Source: Legionella drozanskii LLAP-1
Lineage (GTDB): Bacteria; Pseudomonadota; Gammaproteobacteria; Legionellales; Legionellaceae
Length of the DNA: 64,000 bases
NCBI RefSeq assembly: GCF_001467585.1
Contig: NZ_LNXY01000020.1
Coordinates: 600,894 to 664,893 of the forward strand
Direction: 5' to 3'
The notes under the pieces were generated by a model. The model ran no database searches. It saw only the letters and a list, made by a program, of their open reading frames with translations, and was not told the origin of the DNA. This document shows positions 7,463-16,106 of this stretch, piece by piece. Position 1 is the stretch's first letter, and every line of letters begins with the position of its first letter. Both the position numbers and the translations under genes were made by a program.

Positions 7463-9460
7463 TTATTGCACAACAGCAAAAGATTCCACCTGAATGTTCA
7501 CTGGCACTTCATTCATGGCTAAAACCGTTAAATGGGGAATCACTCGTTGGGTTAATTGTTTAATCTGTCTTCGTAATACCGAAGAGCAAAGTAAGATGGG
7601 CCTTTTCCTCTCGCCTAGCATTTTTTCCACCTGATTAGCGAGCGCAGTCATGAAATTCTCGGTTAAACTCGGTTCTAAGGCCCAATAATCTTTATTAACA
7701 CTCTGACTCAGCTTTTGCTCAAGCACGGGCGCAAGGGTTAAGACTTGTAAGCTAGGTTGGTTCGCGAGTAATTTCTGACAAATCGCTGTGCCAAGATGAG
7801 CACGAACAAGTTCAGAGAGTTGTGTGGGGTCGGCATTATTTTTTGCATGTTCGAGTAAGACTTCAAGAATGGTCGATAAATAGCGAATAGAAACTTTTTC
7901 TTGTAATAAATTTTGCAAAATGCGTTGAACATGGCTTAAAGGTAGTAGGGCAGGGATAAGCTCATCTCGCAGATTACGGACATTCGATTGTTCGAGTAAG
8001 ATTTCTGTTTCCGCTCTTGTTAACAATTCAGCGGTATGATTAAAAACAATTTCCTTGATGTGAGTCACTAAAACATTGATGGCATCACAGAGTGTGTACC
8101 CACGTTCAACCGCCTTAGATTTTTGGCTTTCATCAATCCAAATAGCCGGTAAACCATAGCTAGGATCGCGCACCTCGATGCCTTCACTGAGAAGAGTCAT
8201 TGTCTGATTATTGCGGTTTGGAACAATGGCTAGAGTTTTTTCAAGATGTAGTTGATGATAACCCTGGTTATTACCCTGAATGCAGAGGCAATAATAAGGA
8301 TAATTAAGTCTTTTATCGCTAACGATTTTAACTTCCGGGATTACAAATCCCAGTTCATACGCTAAGCGTTCACGTACTTGTTGTATAGATTGAAGAAAGA
8401 TCGCTTCCTGATGAGCAAAATGTGTGAAGAGCTCGGGATGTAGCTGGATTTCTAAAGGATAAATTTTGATTTTTTCGTAGAGGCACTCTACCGTTTCTTC
8501 AGTGATTTCCTCCGGCTTCGAGCGTAGTGCAAACCAAGTAGTCAGGGCAAAAAAACTTAAAATAACCAACACGGGAAGAGTGGGAATGCCCTTTAAAAAC
8601 AATAGGCCTAATAAACCACAGCAAACCATCATTAAACTTTTGGGGTAGGCAGCAATTTGTTTGGAAATCTCAGAGCCGAGTTGAGCATCAGTGGCCGCTC
8701 GTGTCACGATGATACCAGTGGCGGTTGAAATAATTAGCGCCGGAATCTGTGTCACTAAGCCATCACCAACAGTAAGCAAAGTATATTGTTGAATTGAATC
8801 GGTGAGGCTTAATCCTTTTTGTGCCATGCCTATGGCAAATCCGCCTATAATATCCACGAGAATAATTAAAATTCCAGCTATTGCATCGCCTTTTACAAAT
8901 TTGGATGCGCCATCCATCGCGCCATAGAAATTAGCTTCTTTTTCAATTTGCGACCGCCTAAATTTGGCTTCGGCTTGAGAAATAATACCCATATTAAGAT
9001 CGGCATCGATACTCATTTGTTTTCCGGGCATGCTATCCAAAGTAAATCGGGCTGCGACCTCCGCGACTCGTTGAGCCCCGTTGGTAATGACAATATATTG
9101 GATAATGATAAGAATCGAAAAAACGACCAAGCCCATCACATAATTGCCGTTGATGACGTATTTTCCCATTGTCTGAATAACTTCTCCGGCATCACCATAA
9201 GCCAAAATAAGTCGAGTGGCAGAGATATTGAGTGCAAGCCGAAAAAGAGTTGACAAAAGTAAGAGCGCTGGAAAAGTAGAGAAACTTAGAGGTTTGTCGG
9301 TATAAAACGTTAAAAGAAGTATGGTCAATGCCCAGCTGAAATTAATAATTAATAAAAAATCCAGCAAAGTGGCAGGAATCGGAATAAATAAAATCAGTAA
9401 GATGCCTATTGCAAAACTGACCATGATTAATTCGCTGCTGTTATGAAATCGGTTTTTCAT
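7463..9460 (-). CDS. flhA: Flagellar export gate protein FlhA
   Basis: FlhA is the large inner-membrane protein of the export gate. Its N-terminal half is a proton-driven channel and its C-terminal cytoplasmic ring docks substrates and chaperones. The protein is 665 aa (about 690 usual). The family signature region is well kept (RFTLDSMPGKQMSIDADLNM, SQAEAKFRRSQIEKEANFYG, GAMDGASKFVKGDAIAG). About eight membrane helices precede a roughly 330-residue cytoplasmic domain. The start overlaps the flhB stop by 4 bp. No damage is seen, so the gate's energy-coupling part appears functional. Confidence 0.97.
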   Translation of the reverse strand: MKNRFHNSSELIMVSFAIGILLILFIPIPATLLDFLLIINFSWALTILLLTFYTDKPLSFSTFPALLLLSTLFRLALNISATRLILAYGDAGEVIQTMGKYVINGNYVMGLVVFSILIIIQYIVITNGAQRVAEVAARFTLDSMPGKQMSIDADLNMGIISQAEAKFRRSQIEKEANFYGAMDGASKFVKGDAIAGILIILVDIIGGFAIGMAQKGLSLTDSIQQYTLLTVGDGLVTQIPALIISTATGIIVTRAATDAQLGSEISKQIAAYPKSLMMVCCGLLGLLFLKGIPTLPVLVILSFFALTTWFALRSKPEEITEETVECLYEKIKIYPLEIQLHPELFTHFAHQEAIFLQSIQQVRERLAYELGFVIPEVKIVSDKRLNYPYYCLCIQGNNQGYHQLHLEKTLAIVPNRNNQTMTLLSEGIEVRDPSYGLPAIWIDESQKSKAVERGYTLCDAINVLVTHIKEIVFNHTAELLTRAETEILLEQSNVRNLRDELIPALLPLSHVQRILQNLLQEKVSIRYLSTILEVLLEHAKNNADPTQLSELVRAHLGTAICQKLLANQPSLQVLTLAPVLEQKLSQSVNKDYWALEPSLTENFMTALANQVEKMLGERKRPILLCSSVLRRQIKQLTQRVIPHLTVLAMNEVPVNIQVESFAVVQ

Positions 9461-10512
9461 GCTGCAAGACCTCGTTGACGATAGATTTCACGAAAAATAA
9501 GGGCTGCAACAGGGAAGTGCTCGCTACTAAGGCAGTGATTTAATTCCACGCTGGCAAATAAAGCTTGGGCAAAGGCTTTGTTTTGTATAATGGGAATCTT
9601 ATGACGCTGAGCGAGGGTTTTCGCTTGGTTTGCAAATTCCCCCCGTGCTTTAAAGACCACTTTAGGAGCTGGCATGGAACCTCGGTCATATTTTAGAGCA
9701 ATGGCTAAATGAGTTGGATTGGTAATCACAACATCAGCGGTTTTTATTTGATTTAATGAGGCGGTTTTCTGTCTTAGTTGCTGCTGTAGTTGTTTGATTT
9801 TTAATTTTATTTTCGGGTCACCTTCGCGTTGACGATATTCGTCTTTGACTTCTTGCTTAGTCATGCGATTGTCTTTTTTGAACTTCCAGTTGGTATAGAG
9901 TTTGTCTAGCATGGCGAGCGCGAGGAGCAATAATAATAGTTGCAGAACCAACTTTAAAATTAAGTGCATAATTAAATTCGGATGGCTTTGAGGAGACTGA
10001 GTGAGTAGCAGGAGCAGCGAATTAATCTCTCGAGGAAGAGTGAATAGAATTAAGGAAAAACTGAGGCACAATTTCAAACAGGATTTTACGGTGTCAAATA
10101 AAGTTTTAGATGAAAATAAACGTTTAACACCCTGAATTAGATTCAATCGTCTAAGATTCGGTATCAGAGGTTTTGTCGACCAGACAAAACCAGTTTGAGC
10201 GATGCTTGCTAAGCTCAGACAGAGAAAACTTGTTAAGGCAAAAGGTAACCATAAGCTGACTAAGTTGGATAAAAGAAATTGATATAACTTGCTAAGCTGA
10301 TCCCATTGAAATGGTAGTTGGGTTGCAAACGCGAGTAGCTGAGTTAATAAGGCTTTAATCTGGTGTAGCTCAGCAGGCCATAGGGCATTAGTGACTAAGA
10401 GTAAGCCAATTAAATGAACTGTAGTGTTTAGTTCAATACTTTTACTAACCTGCCCCTCTTTTTTTGCTTTTTGAAGTTTATAAGCGGTGGCTTTTTCTGT
10501 TTTTTCACTCAT
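9457..10512 (-). CDS. flhB: Flagellar export switch protein FlhB
   Basis: FlhB is the export-gate subunit that switches substrate class after cutting itself. It has an N-terminal SEKTEKAT motif, four membrane helices, a basic linker (NRMTKQEVKDEYRQREGDP) and the autocleavage motif NPTH in VVITNPTHLAIALKY, followed by the cytoplasmic domain to AALIFREIYRQRG. The length is 351 aa (382 in E. coli). Retention of NPTH is notable because the switch normally changes export from rod/hook to filament substrates, and neither hook nor filament genes are visible here. It overlaps fliR and flhA by 4 bp each. Confidence 0.97.
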   Translation of the reverse strand: MSEKTEKATAYKLQKAKKEGQVSKSIELNTTVHLIGLLLVTNALWPAELHQIKALLTQLLAFATQLPFQWDQLSKLYQFLLSNLVSLWLPFALTSFLCLSLASIAQTGFVWSTKPLIPNLRRLNLIQGVKRLFSSKTLFDTVKSCLKLCLSFSLILFTLPREINSLLLLLTQSPQSHPNLIMHLILKLVLQLLLLLLALAMLDKLYTNWKFKKDNRMTKQEVKDEYRQREGDPKIKLKIKQLQQQLRQKTASLNQIKTADVVITNPTHLAIALKYDRGSMPAPKVVFKARGEFANQAKTLAQRHKIPIIQNKAFAQALFASVELNHCLSSEHFPVAALIFREIYRQRGLAA

Positions 10513-11264
10513 GACATGACCTCATCCCAAGTTTGGAAACAGAGGTTGAAAATATGCTCCATAAGTGGATTGATATGATTCAAAACTAAACTGAAGAGAA
10601 AAAAACCGAAAAGAATTTTAATGGGTAAGGCTAGAAAATAAGTGCTTATTTGCGGCATATTGCGGGTGATGATTGCAGCGCAAAGTTCGATCAGGCCCAA
10701 GCCTATGAGTATCGGACTGGCTATCATCCAGGAAAAAATAAACACTAACTTAAATTGATTGATGAGCAAATTAAAATGATTAATGAGAGTAAATTTTCCT
10801 AGCGGAATAACTGTTAAAGAATAGGCTAAACCTTGAATTAATCGATGGTGTCCATCTAAAGAAAAAAAGAATAGAACTGCAAACATGGTTAATAAACGAC
10901 TGGTTAACGGATCCTGCGAGTGTTCACTGGGATTGAAAATGGCAAGCGCATTGAGCCCCATTTGGCATTCAATTAATTGGCCTGTAATTTGAAAAATCGC
11001 GAAAGCAGCATACAGACTGAGCGATAAAATGAGTCCATTCGCGAGCTCCACCAACGCTTTCGCGACGAGAGCTGTTTCATTGCTATCGCCTACAGTCAAC
11101 GATAAATGACTGACTAAGAAAATGCTTAACATTAATACAAGAATAAAGCGGAGAGAGGTAGGTAATTGGCGGATGGCTTGAATAGGGGTGAAGATTAAGA
11201 CAACCCCAATACGAATGGCAGCGAGAAAGACTGCTGAGAGAGTAGGTGTAGCAATAGTGATCAT
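10509..11264 (-). CDS. fliR: Flagellar export gate protein FliR
   Basis: FliR is one of the three proteins of the helical FliP-FliQ-FliR core gate. The protein is 251 aa (261 in E. coli), nearly all hydrophobic with about six helices. Recognisable blocks are RIGVVLIFTPIQAIRQLP near the N-terminus and LIECQMGLNALAIFNPSEHS, which matches the FliR/SpaR signature region. It overlaps fliQ upstream and flhB downstream by 4 bp each, the order fliQ-fliR-flhB-flhA being the usual one. Confidence 0.93.
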   Translation of the reverse strand: MITIATPTLSAVFLAAIRIGVVLIFTPIQAIRQLPTSLRFILVLMLSIFLVSHLSLTVGDSNETALVAKALVELANGLILSLSLYAAFAIFQITGQLIECQMGLNALAIFNPSEHSQDPLTSRLLTMFAVLFFFSLDGHHRLIQGLAYSLTVIPLGKFTLINHFNLLINQFKLVFIFSWMIASPILIGLGLIELCAAIITRNMPQISTYFLALPIKILFGFFLFSLVLNHINPLMEHIFNLCFQTWDEVMS

Positions 11265-11533
11265 CCTATTGCCTCCGGAATGCTTTGTATGAGGTTTTTG
11301 CTAAAATCAATGAGCGAATGCATCATCCATTCACCACAGAGCATAAGCATTAAAACAACAGCAAGAATTTTGGGTACGAAACTTAAACTTGAATCTTGAA
11401 TTTGAGTAATAACTTGTAAAATTGAGATCAGTAAACCGCAGAGTAGGGCTACTATTATGACGGGCGAAGAAATCAATAAGGCATGCCATAGCAGCTGTTT
11501 CGATAAATATATCGCTATATCGTTAGACATCAT
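11261..11533 (-). CDS. fliQ: Flagellar export gate protein FliQ
   Basis: FliQ is a 90-aa protein with two membrane helices of the core export gate. The first helix region (HALLISSPVIIVALLCGLLI) leads into SILQVITQIQDSSLSFVPKI, the FliQ signature, and a second helix follows. It is the first gene of the operon. In nearly all flagellar operons fliP comes just before fliQ, but the 230 bases upstream are too short for the roughly 245-aa FliP and I see no trace of it there. Start could be either of two adjacent ATGs behind a GGA. Confidence 0.95.
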   Translation of the reverse strand: MMSNDIAIYLSKQLLWHALLISSPVIIVALLCGLLISILQVITQIQDSSLSFVPKILAVVLMLMLCGEWMMHSLIDFSKNLIQSIPEAIG

Positions 11534-11595
11534 CCATTTCCATGTATTTTGAACTTACTTGCGGTCTTCCATGAGGAATCCATAAAAACGCGAGG

Positions 11596-11624
11596 ATTAA
11601 AGCAAATCTAAAGACAATAAGCAA
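11596..11624 (-). promoter_or_regulatory. Possible sigma-70 promoter of the basal-body operon
   Basis: On the minus strand, TTGCTT (complement of 11619-11624) is followed after 17 bases by TTTAAT (complement of 11596-11601), about 60 bases before the fliQ ATG. It looks like a plain housekeeping promoter. I saw no sigma-54 (GG...GC) or sigma-28 box, which would be usual for flagellar operons. Such AT-rich matches occur by chance, so confidence is low. Confidence 0.3.
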
Positions 11625-11764
11625 TAGAATTTTTCGACATTTCGATCTACTCTCTCTCCCGAGCTAGAAATTAAAATAATACGTTGAACGCCTTCGCGGG
11701 AGAGGGAATAGCTCTCGATCTTAGTTATAGCAATCTAGTTTAGATTTGGTCCAACCTACCCTAA

Positions 11765-12256
11765 TTACTTCTCCAGCCCATGACAATTTTTATATTTCTT
11801 TTGACTACCACAAGGGCAAGGCGCATTACGAGAGATTTTAATTTTCTTCGCGGCTGGAGGTGTTTTAATATGAGTGCCGTTGGTATAAAACCACTTGCCT
11901 TCATAACGCTGAAATTGACTCAGTTCATGAATGGTTTGATCTTTCCCTTGTTCTCGATAGCTTGCTATAAATTCAACATAACCACGGTCCACATTTTTTT
12001 CATCCATATAACTTTTTACAATTTGTAGCCCAGTCCAAGAGACTTGCCTTGCCCAATTCGCGGCTTCTGTGGCGTTAAAACCTTCCAGAGCGATGCCATA
12101 CATAGTTTTTTCGATGTAGTCGATTTTAGCTTGAGAATAAGCTGTATAACGTGAGCGCATTAAAATTTCGGGCGAGGCGGGTGCTTCTTGATTGTCAATA
12201 TACCGACCGCAGCAGATTAAATAATTAAGCTGTGATCCACAAGGGCATTGGCTCAT
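11765..12256 (-). CDS. ychJ: YchJ-like SEC-C motif protein (UPF0225)
   Basis: A small protein with cysteine clusters at both ends: CPCGSQLNYLICCG near residue 4 and CPCGSQKKYKNCHG near residue 148. These are SEC-C zinc-binding motifs like the one at the SecA C-terminus. The middle (RSRYTAYSQAKIDYIEKTMY) is the YchJ/UPF0225 core, related to the NTF2-like fold. The length of 163 aa is normal. The molecular role of this family is not settled. The ATG lies 5 bp after a GGAAA. It is transcribed towards the flagellar operon with about 230 bp between them. Confidence 0.92.
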   Translation of the reverse strand: MSQCPCGSQLNYLICCGRYIDNQEAPASPEILMRSRYTAYSQAKIDYIEKTMYGIALEGFNATEAANWARQVSWTGLQIVKSYMDEKNVDRGYVEFIASYREQGKDQTIHELSQFQRYEGKWFYTNGTHIKTPPAAKKIKISRNAPCPCGSQKKYKNCHGLEK

Positions 12257-12378
12257 TCTGTTTTCCTATCTTGTTTATTAGCGAGCTAACAGATTATTAT
12301 CACGCAAGATTTATTGGATTATTCTGTTTAAACAAAAAATTATCAGCAGACAATCTGTTGTTAACAAGGAATAGCTAA

Positions 12379-13107
12379 ATGATTACATTGTACCAATTTC
12401 CTGGTATTTGGGGATTACCCAACACAAGCCCGTTTTGTATGAAACTCGAAACTTATTTACGTATGGCAGACATTCCCTTTGAAATTAAGTTTGTAAAGGA
12501 TCCGCGCAAAGCGCCTAAAGGAAAACTTCCTTTTATAAAAATAGATGAGAAGACAATTGCTGATACTGAGTTAATTATTAATTATTTGAAAGCAAAATTT
12601 GGCGATGTTTTGGATAAAAATTTAAATAAAGAACAAAAAGCATTGTCGGTAATATTGGATAATACTTTTACTGAGCGTTTATATTGGATCATAGTGTATA
12701 TGCGTTGGCAATATGAACCCAATTGGTGCACTGTGAAACAAGCTTTTTTTGCCAAAATACCTGGATATATGAAATTATTTGTTCCGGCTGTTATTCGAAG
12801 ATCGGTAATAAAAACTTTATATGCTCAAGGAACTGGTCGGCATAGCTATGACGAGATTTTAGAAATGGGTTATAAAACACTGGATGCGATAGCTAATTTG
12901 CTTGCTGGAAAAAAATATTTTCATGGAAATGAGCCAAGTAGTATTGATGCGGTTGCTTTTGGATTTTTAGCAAATATTGTTTGGCAACCCTATGAAGATG
13001 CTTTAAAAGCCCAGCTCCATAAGCATAAGAATGTCCTTGGCTTCTGCGATAGAATGTGGAGTGATTTTTATCCAGAATTAAAGAAACCATTTGCTATTGT
13101 TGATTGA
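12379..13107 (+). CDS. Glutathione S-transferase-like protein (Fax/metaxin type)
   Basis: It begins MITLYQFPGIWGLPNTSPFCMKLETYLRM, a thioredoxin-like GST N-terminal domain with a cysteine at residue 20 as in the failed-axon-connections/metaxin branch. The motif KGKLPFIKIDEKTIADTELI is the cis-proline and substrate-binding loop. A helical C-terminal domain contains GNEPSSIDAVAFGFLANI. The length of 242 aa fits that branch. The substrate is unknown; proteins of this branch are often put to xenobiotic or stress roles without proof. An AAGGA sits about 8 bases before the ATG. It is a single gene with divergent neighbours. Confidence 0.85.
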   Translation: MITLYQFPGIWGLPNTSPFCMKLETYLRMADIPFEIKFVKDPRKAPKGKLPFIKIDEKTIADTELIINYLKAKFGDVLDKNLNKEQKALSVILDNTFTERLYWIIVYMRWQYEPNWCTVKQAFFAKIPGYMKLFVPAVIRRSVIKTLYAQGTGRHSYDEILEMGYKTLDAIANLLAGKKYFHGNEPSSIDAVAFGFLANIVWQPYEDALKAQLHKHKNVLGFCDRMWSDFYPELKKPFAIVD

Positions 13108-13221
13108 ATATCAATAGGTTGAGAGTTTAGCGAGAGGATAAATCGGGGGTTTTGGAGTGACTTTGCAACCTGATTTTTATTTGTTAAGATTTATTCCGCT
13201 TAAATAACTTTTGAGGTCAAA

Positions 13222-13443
13222 ATGCCAATTATCAACAGTACTCGTGTACAGAAGAAAGAAAAAATCAAGGCTGAAATAAGCAGCGAAACTTTTGAAAAAA
13301 TTACTGAATATTGTGTTTGGGCGAATATTGATGATGTTGGATTCTTCATCGAAGAAGCAGCAAGCTTTATTTTCGCAAAAGATCGTGATTGGAAACAACA
13401 TAAAAAAGCAGCGAAAAAACGCAAAGAAGTAGCCAGTGCTTAA
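13222..13443 (+). CDS. Small hypothetical protein, possibly ribbon-helix-helix
   Basis: A 73-aa basic protein (MPIINSTRVQKKEKIKAEIS...) behind a GAGG six bases before the ATG. The order is a strand-like stretch (KIKAEIS), a helix (SETFEKITEYCVWANI), a second helix (VGFFIEEAASFIFAKD) and a lysine-rich tail. This resembles a ribbon-helix-helix DNA-binding protein with a basic extension, but the match is only by pattern. Two open frames overlap it on the other strand; they lack a ribosome site, so I prefer this one. Confidence 0.6.
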   Translation: MPIINSTRVQKKEKIKAEISSETFEKITEYCVWANIDDVGFFIEEAASFIFAKDRDWKQHKKAAKKRKEVASA

Positions 13444-13670
13444 TTGTTTTCAATGAAGGTATCCCAGCTAGGTGCTTTCATGCCCCTACCTGGATTCCTT
13501 TTATCTAGCACCTAAAGAATGCCCTTTCAAAAAGTCAATTATTCTTCAGAACAAGAAGCTTCTTTAAAATCGAAAATAATGATTAAATAAGGAATTGTAG
13601 GCTGAATAACTCTCATTACTAGATAAATAGCCATTAATGAGAATTTATTAATGCTTCTAAGGACAAACGG

Positions 13671-14429
13671 ATGCATTTACCAGAACGACTGCGTTATTAT
13701 GGGGCACCAGTTATAGGTTCTATTGTCATTTTTTTTCATTTTTTCGGTCATTTATGCTTAAATTTTGTCGACCTTTTGACCGGCAAACAAACACTCTCAT
13801 GGCATGGATTGTTATACACCGTCTACCGGTCAGGGGTAAAACTGTTAATTCCTCTTATATTGATTAGCTCCTTACTTGGTATATCAATCGTATTTAATAT
13901 TTATAACATCTTAAGCCCTTTTGATTTGCAACATGAAGTATTATTAGTTTCCCAAAAAATATTATTTTATGATTTGCTGCCTTTTCTAATTGGATTGATG
14001 TTATCCGTGCAAACCGCCTTGAATTTGATAAATGCAAGAATTAAAAAATTAAATCTAACCCCTGATGAAGTAATCGTAATCTATATTATTCCAATCATGC
14101 TCGGAATTTCTTTCAGCGCGTTGATTTTGTATCTCTATTCGATTAGCTTTGTGTTTATTAGTATTTATTTTTGTTTCAAGGTTCTTTTATATACGAATAT
14201 TTATGATTACATGAGTCATTTGACTAGTGCAATTACGAGTTCAAGTATTATTTATTCAATATTTAAGGTGATGTTATATTGTACTATAGTCAGTCTCATC
14301 GTAGGCTATTACTATTACCAGGTTGCAACACGACATTCGCTTTTAAGAAAGGCCATGTCGCGCATTATTACACGAAGCTTTGTTTGGTTAATTGTTAGCA
14401 GTGTTTATTTCAAATTAATCGCCTATTAA
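13671..14429 (+). CDS. MlaE-like ABC permease, divergent
   Basis: A 252-aa membrane protein of the MlaE lipid-transport permease family, judged by size, about five helices and the MCE gene right after it. Segment LLPFLIGLMLSVQTALNLIN aligns with the core MlaE helix. The coupling region that in MlaE reads roughly EQIDALEVMG is LTPDEVIVIYIIPI here, so the residues that normally contact the ATPase are largely lost. No ATPase gene lies next to it; the 227 bases upstream hold no reading frame. AAGGA precedes the ATG by about 8 bases. It may work with an ATPase encoded elsewhere or have a changed role. Confidence 0.8.
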   Translation: MHLPERLRYYGAPVIGSIVIFFHFFGHLCLNFVDLLTGKQTLSWHGLLYTVYRSGVKLLIPLILISSLLGISIVFNIYNILSPFDLQHEVLLVSQKILFYDLLPFLIGLMLSVQTALNLINARIKKLNLTPDEVIVIYIIPIMLGISFSALILYLYSISFVFISIYFCFKVLLYTNIYDYMSHLTSAITSSSIIYSIFKVMLYCTIVSLIVGYYYYQVATRHSLLRKAMSRIITRSFVWLIVSSVYFKLIAY

Positions 14430-14437
14430 AGGATCTT

Positions 14438-15355
14438 ATGCGTCAGGAACGACTGTATACATTAGTTGGACTGTTTGTCGGTGGTGCAATAAGTTTGACA
14501 ATCCTTATTGCTCTTTATGCTTATGATGAATACTTGCGCGAAAAAGTAGAAACTTATGTGATGTTTTTTAAAGGTTCAATAGCGGGTCTTCATGTTAGTT
14601 CGGATGTGACTTATCTCGGGGTGAAGATAGGTGAAGTGAAGCGTATCGAAATTACAGAAAACGACGCAAGAACCCAAATTAAGATCCCGGTATATGTACA
14701 GTTTTTTGTCGAAAGAGCATTCGTTGGGCGTCAAAGCCCAATCCAACTTTTAATCAATAAAGGATATGTAGCTTGTATTAGGAAACCCAATTTTTTAACG
14801 GGGATTGCGTCTATTGATTTAATTGAATCATCCACTCATCAAGCTTATGCGACAGAAGAGTTTCGTGGCCTTCCAATTTTCCCAACTAATAATAAATTTG
14901 AAGAGTACACCACTCTGGATGACGCGTTCAGAGCGGCTAAAATTGCGTTCCAAGACATTAGTAATTTTGTTCATTCTCAGAAGGTTAATGGGGCATTCGA
15001 TGCAACAAGATCTATGGCTGAAAGTATGGATCGTTTGGTGACGCATTTGCATCAAATAATACCGCCAACACTTTCTAATCTCAACCACAGTCTAAGTGAT
15101 GTTTCTGCTTTCGCCGGGAATATGGATCATTTAGTGCCACCCATATTAGTTGCTTTCAGTGCAAGCTTAAAACAAGCAAATGCAAGCTTAAAAGACGTCT
15201 CTGTCTTGGCTAGCAATTTAAATGAAATTGTGCCGCCCGCGTTCATTGCCTTTCATCAGGGTATGCAAGATGTTTCTAGCGCTGCAAATTCAACGCAAAA
15301 TTTAGCGGATTATTTATCACGATATCCAGAATCATTATTGCGAGGGAAAAGGTGA
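14438..15355 (+). CDS. MCE-domain substrate-binding protein (MlaD/PqiB type)
   Basis: One N-terminal membrane helix (YTLVGLFVGGAISLTILIAL) is followed by a single MCE domain: FFKGSIAGLHVSSDVTYLGV is the MCE signature near residues 42-62. The C-terminal third is a helical region with two related copies of a DVSxxAxNxxxxVPPxxxAF pattern, typical of MCE coiled needles. Proteins of this family form hexameric rings that shuttle phospholipids across the periplasm. It is 305 aa. AAAGGA precedes the start 8 bp after the permease gene, and its stop overlaps the GTG of the lipoprotein gene. Confidence 0.92.
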   Translation: MRQERLYTLVGLFVGGAISLTILIALYAYDEYLREKVETYVMFFKGSIAGLHVSSDVTYLGVKIGEVKRIEITENDARTQIKIPVYVQFFVERAFVGRQSPIQLLINKGYVACIRKPNFLTGIASIDLIESSTHQAYATEEFRGLPIFPTNNKFEEYTTLDDAFRAAKIAFQDISNFVHSQKVNGAFDATRSMAESMDRLVTHLHQIIPPTLSNLNHSLSDVSAFAGNMDHLVPPILVAFSASLKQANASLKDVSVLASNLNEIVPPAFIAFHQGMQDVSSAANSTQNLADYLSRYPESLLRGKR

Positions 15356-16026
15356 AAATTGGCCTAATAAAATCGATATTCAAGAAGTTCTCCAATGCAC
15401 TGTTGAAACCTAGCATTTCGATCTGTCTTGGCTATTGTTTAGTCTGCCTTATACTCATTTCCTGTGGACGCAGTCCAGATTCGCAATTTTATGTACTTAA
15501 TCCTATTTCACCTCAACAAAAACCGGTGAAAAAATTTCAGCATTTACGGATAGGAATTAATGAAATTCAGAGTCCGGCTTATATGTCTAAACCGCAATTC
15601 ATTATCCATTACTCTTCGCACGAGGTGAAGCTAGAGGAATTTCATCGCTGGGTGGAAAATTTAGATAAAAATACAAAGCGGGTAATTGAAGCGAATCTTG
15701 TGACTTTATTGCCCGGTGTGACGATAGTCGCTTCTCCTTGGGATTTCAAATTCAAACCAGATTATCGCTTACAAATTAATATTTCACAATTTGAGGTGGA
15801 TATTAAAGGCAATAGTATTTTCCGCGCAGATTATCTAATTTACTCAGGCGATCAGTTAAATAAAAAAGGATCAGTTTACTATCATCAAAAAATACAGATA
15901 GTTAATGTTGATAATCTAGTCGCGAGCATGAATGAGAATTTGAATCATTTCACTGAAGATCTTGCCAAAGTATTTGTCCCCCTAGCACCTCAACAGAAAG
16001 ATGAAGGCGCTTTTGCAGTGAACTAG
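15352..16026 (+). CDS. PqiC-like transport auxiliary lipoprotein (ABC_trans_aux)
   Basis: A 224-aa lipoprotein, start GTG in a GTGA overlap with the MCE gene. The signal ends in a lipobox (LILISC before GRSPDSQFYVLNP); the sequence FYVLNPIS is the characteristic start of the PqiC/DUF330 family. It is expected to sit on the inner face of the outer membrane and to receive lipid from the MCE ring. Together with the two genes before it, it makes a permease-MCE-lipoprotein operon. A hydrophobic stretch well before the lipobox makes the signal long (about 38 residues). Confidence 0.88.
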   Translation: MKIGLIKSIFKKFSNALLKPSISICLGYCLVCLILISCGRSPDSQFYVLNPISPQQKPVKKFQHLRIGINEIQSPAYMSKPQFIIHYSSHEVKLEEFHRWVENLDKNTKRVIEANLVTLLPGVTIVASPWDFKFKPDYRLQINISQFEVDIKGNSIFRADYLIYSGDQLNKKGSVYYHQKIQIVNVDNLVASMNENLNHFTEDLAKVFVPLAPQQKDEGAFAVN

Positions 16027-16106
16027 CGTTTTTTATCCGTAAATTTGTACTTTCCCTAATCACATAATATTTTCTTAATACTTAAAGAATATAATTTAGC
16101 AAATTT

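Noticed and set aside
11645..11720. CTCTCCCG...CGGGAGAG inverted repeat as operator or terminator
   Set aside because: The arms are about 35 bases apart, imperfect, and have no T-run, so I could not assign a function.
13177..13424. Two minus-strand frames over the 73-aa gene
   Set aside because: The plus-strand frame has a GAGG site and a coherent small-protein pattern; the minus frames are hydrophobic shadows without a ribosome site.
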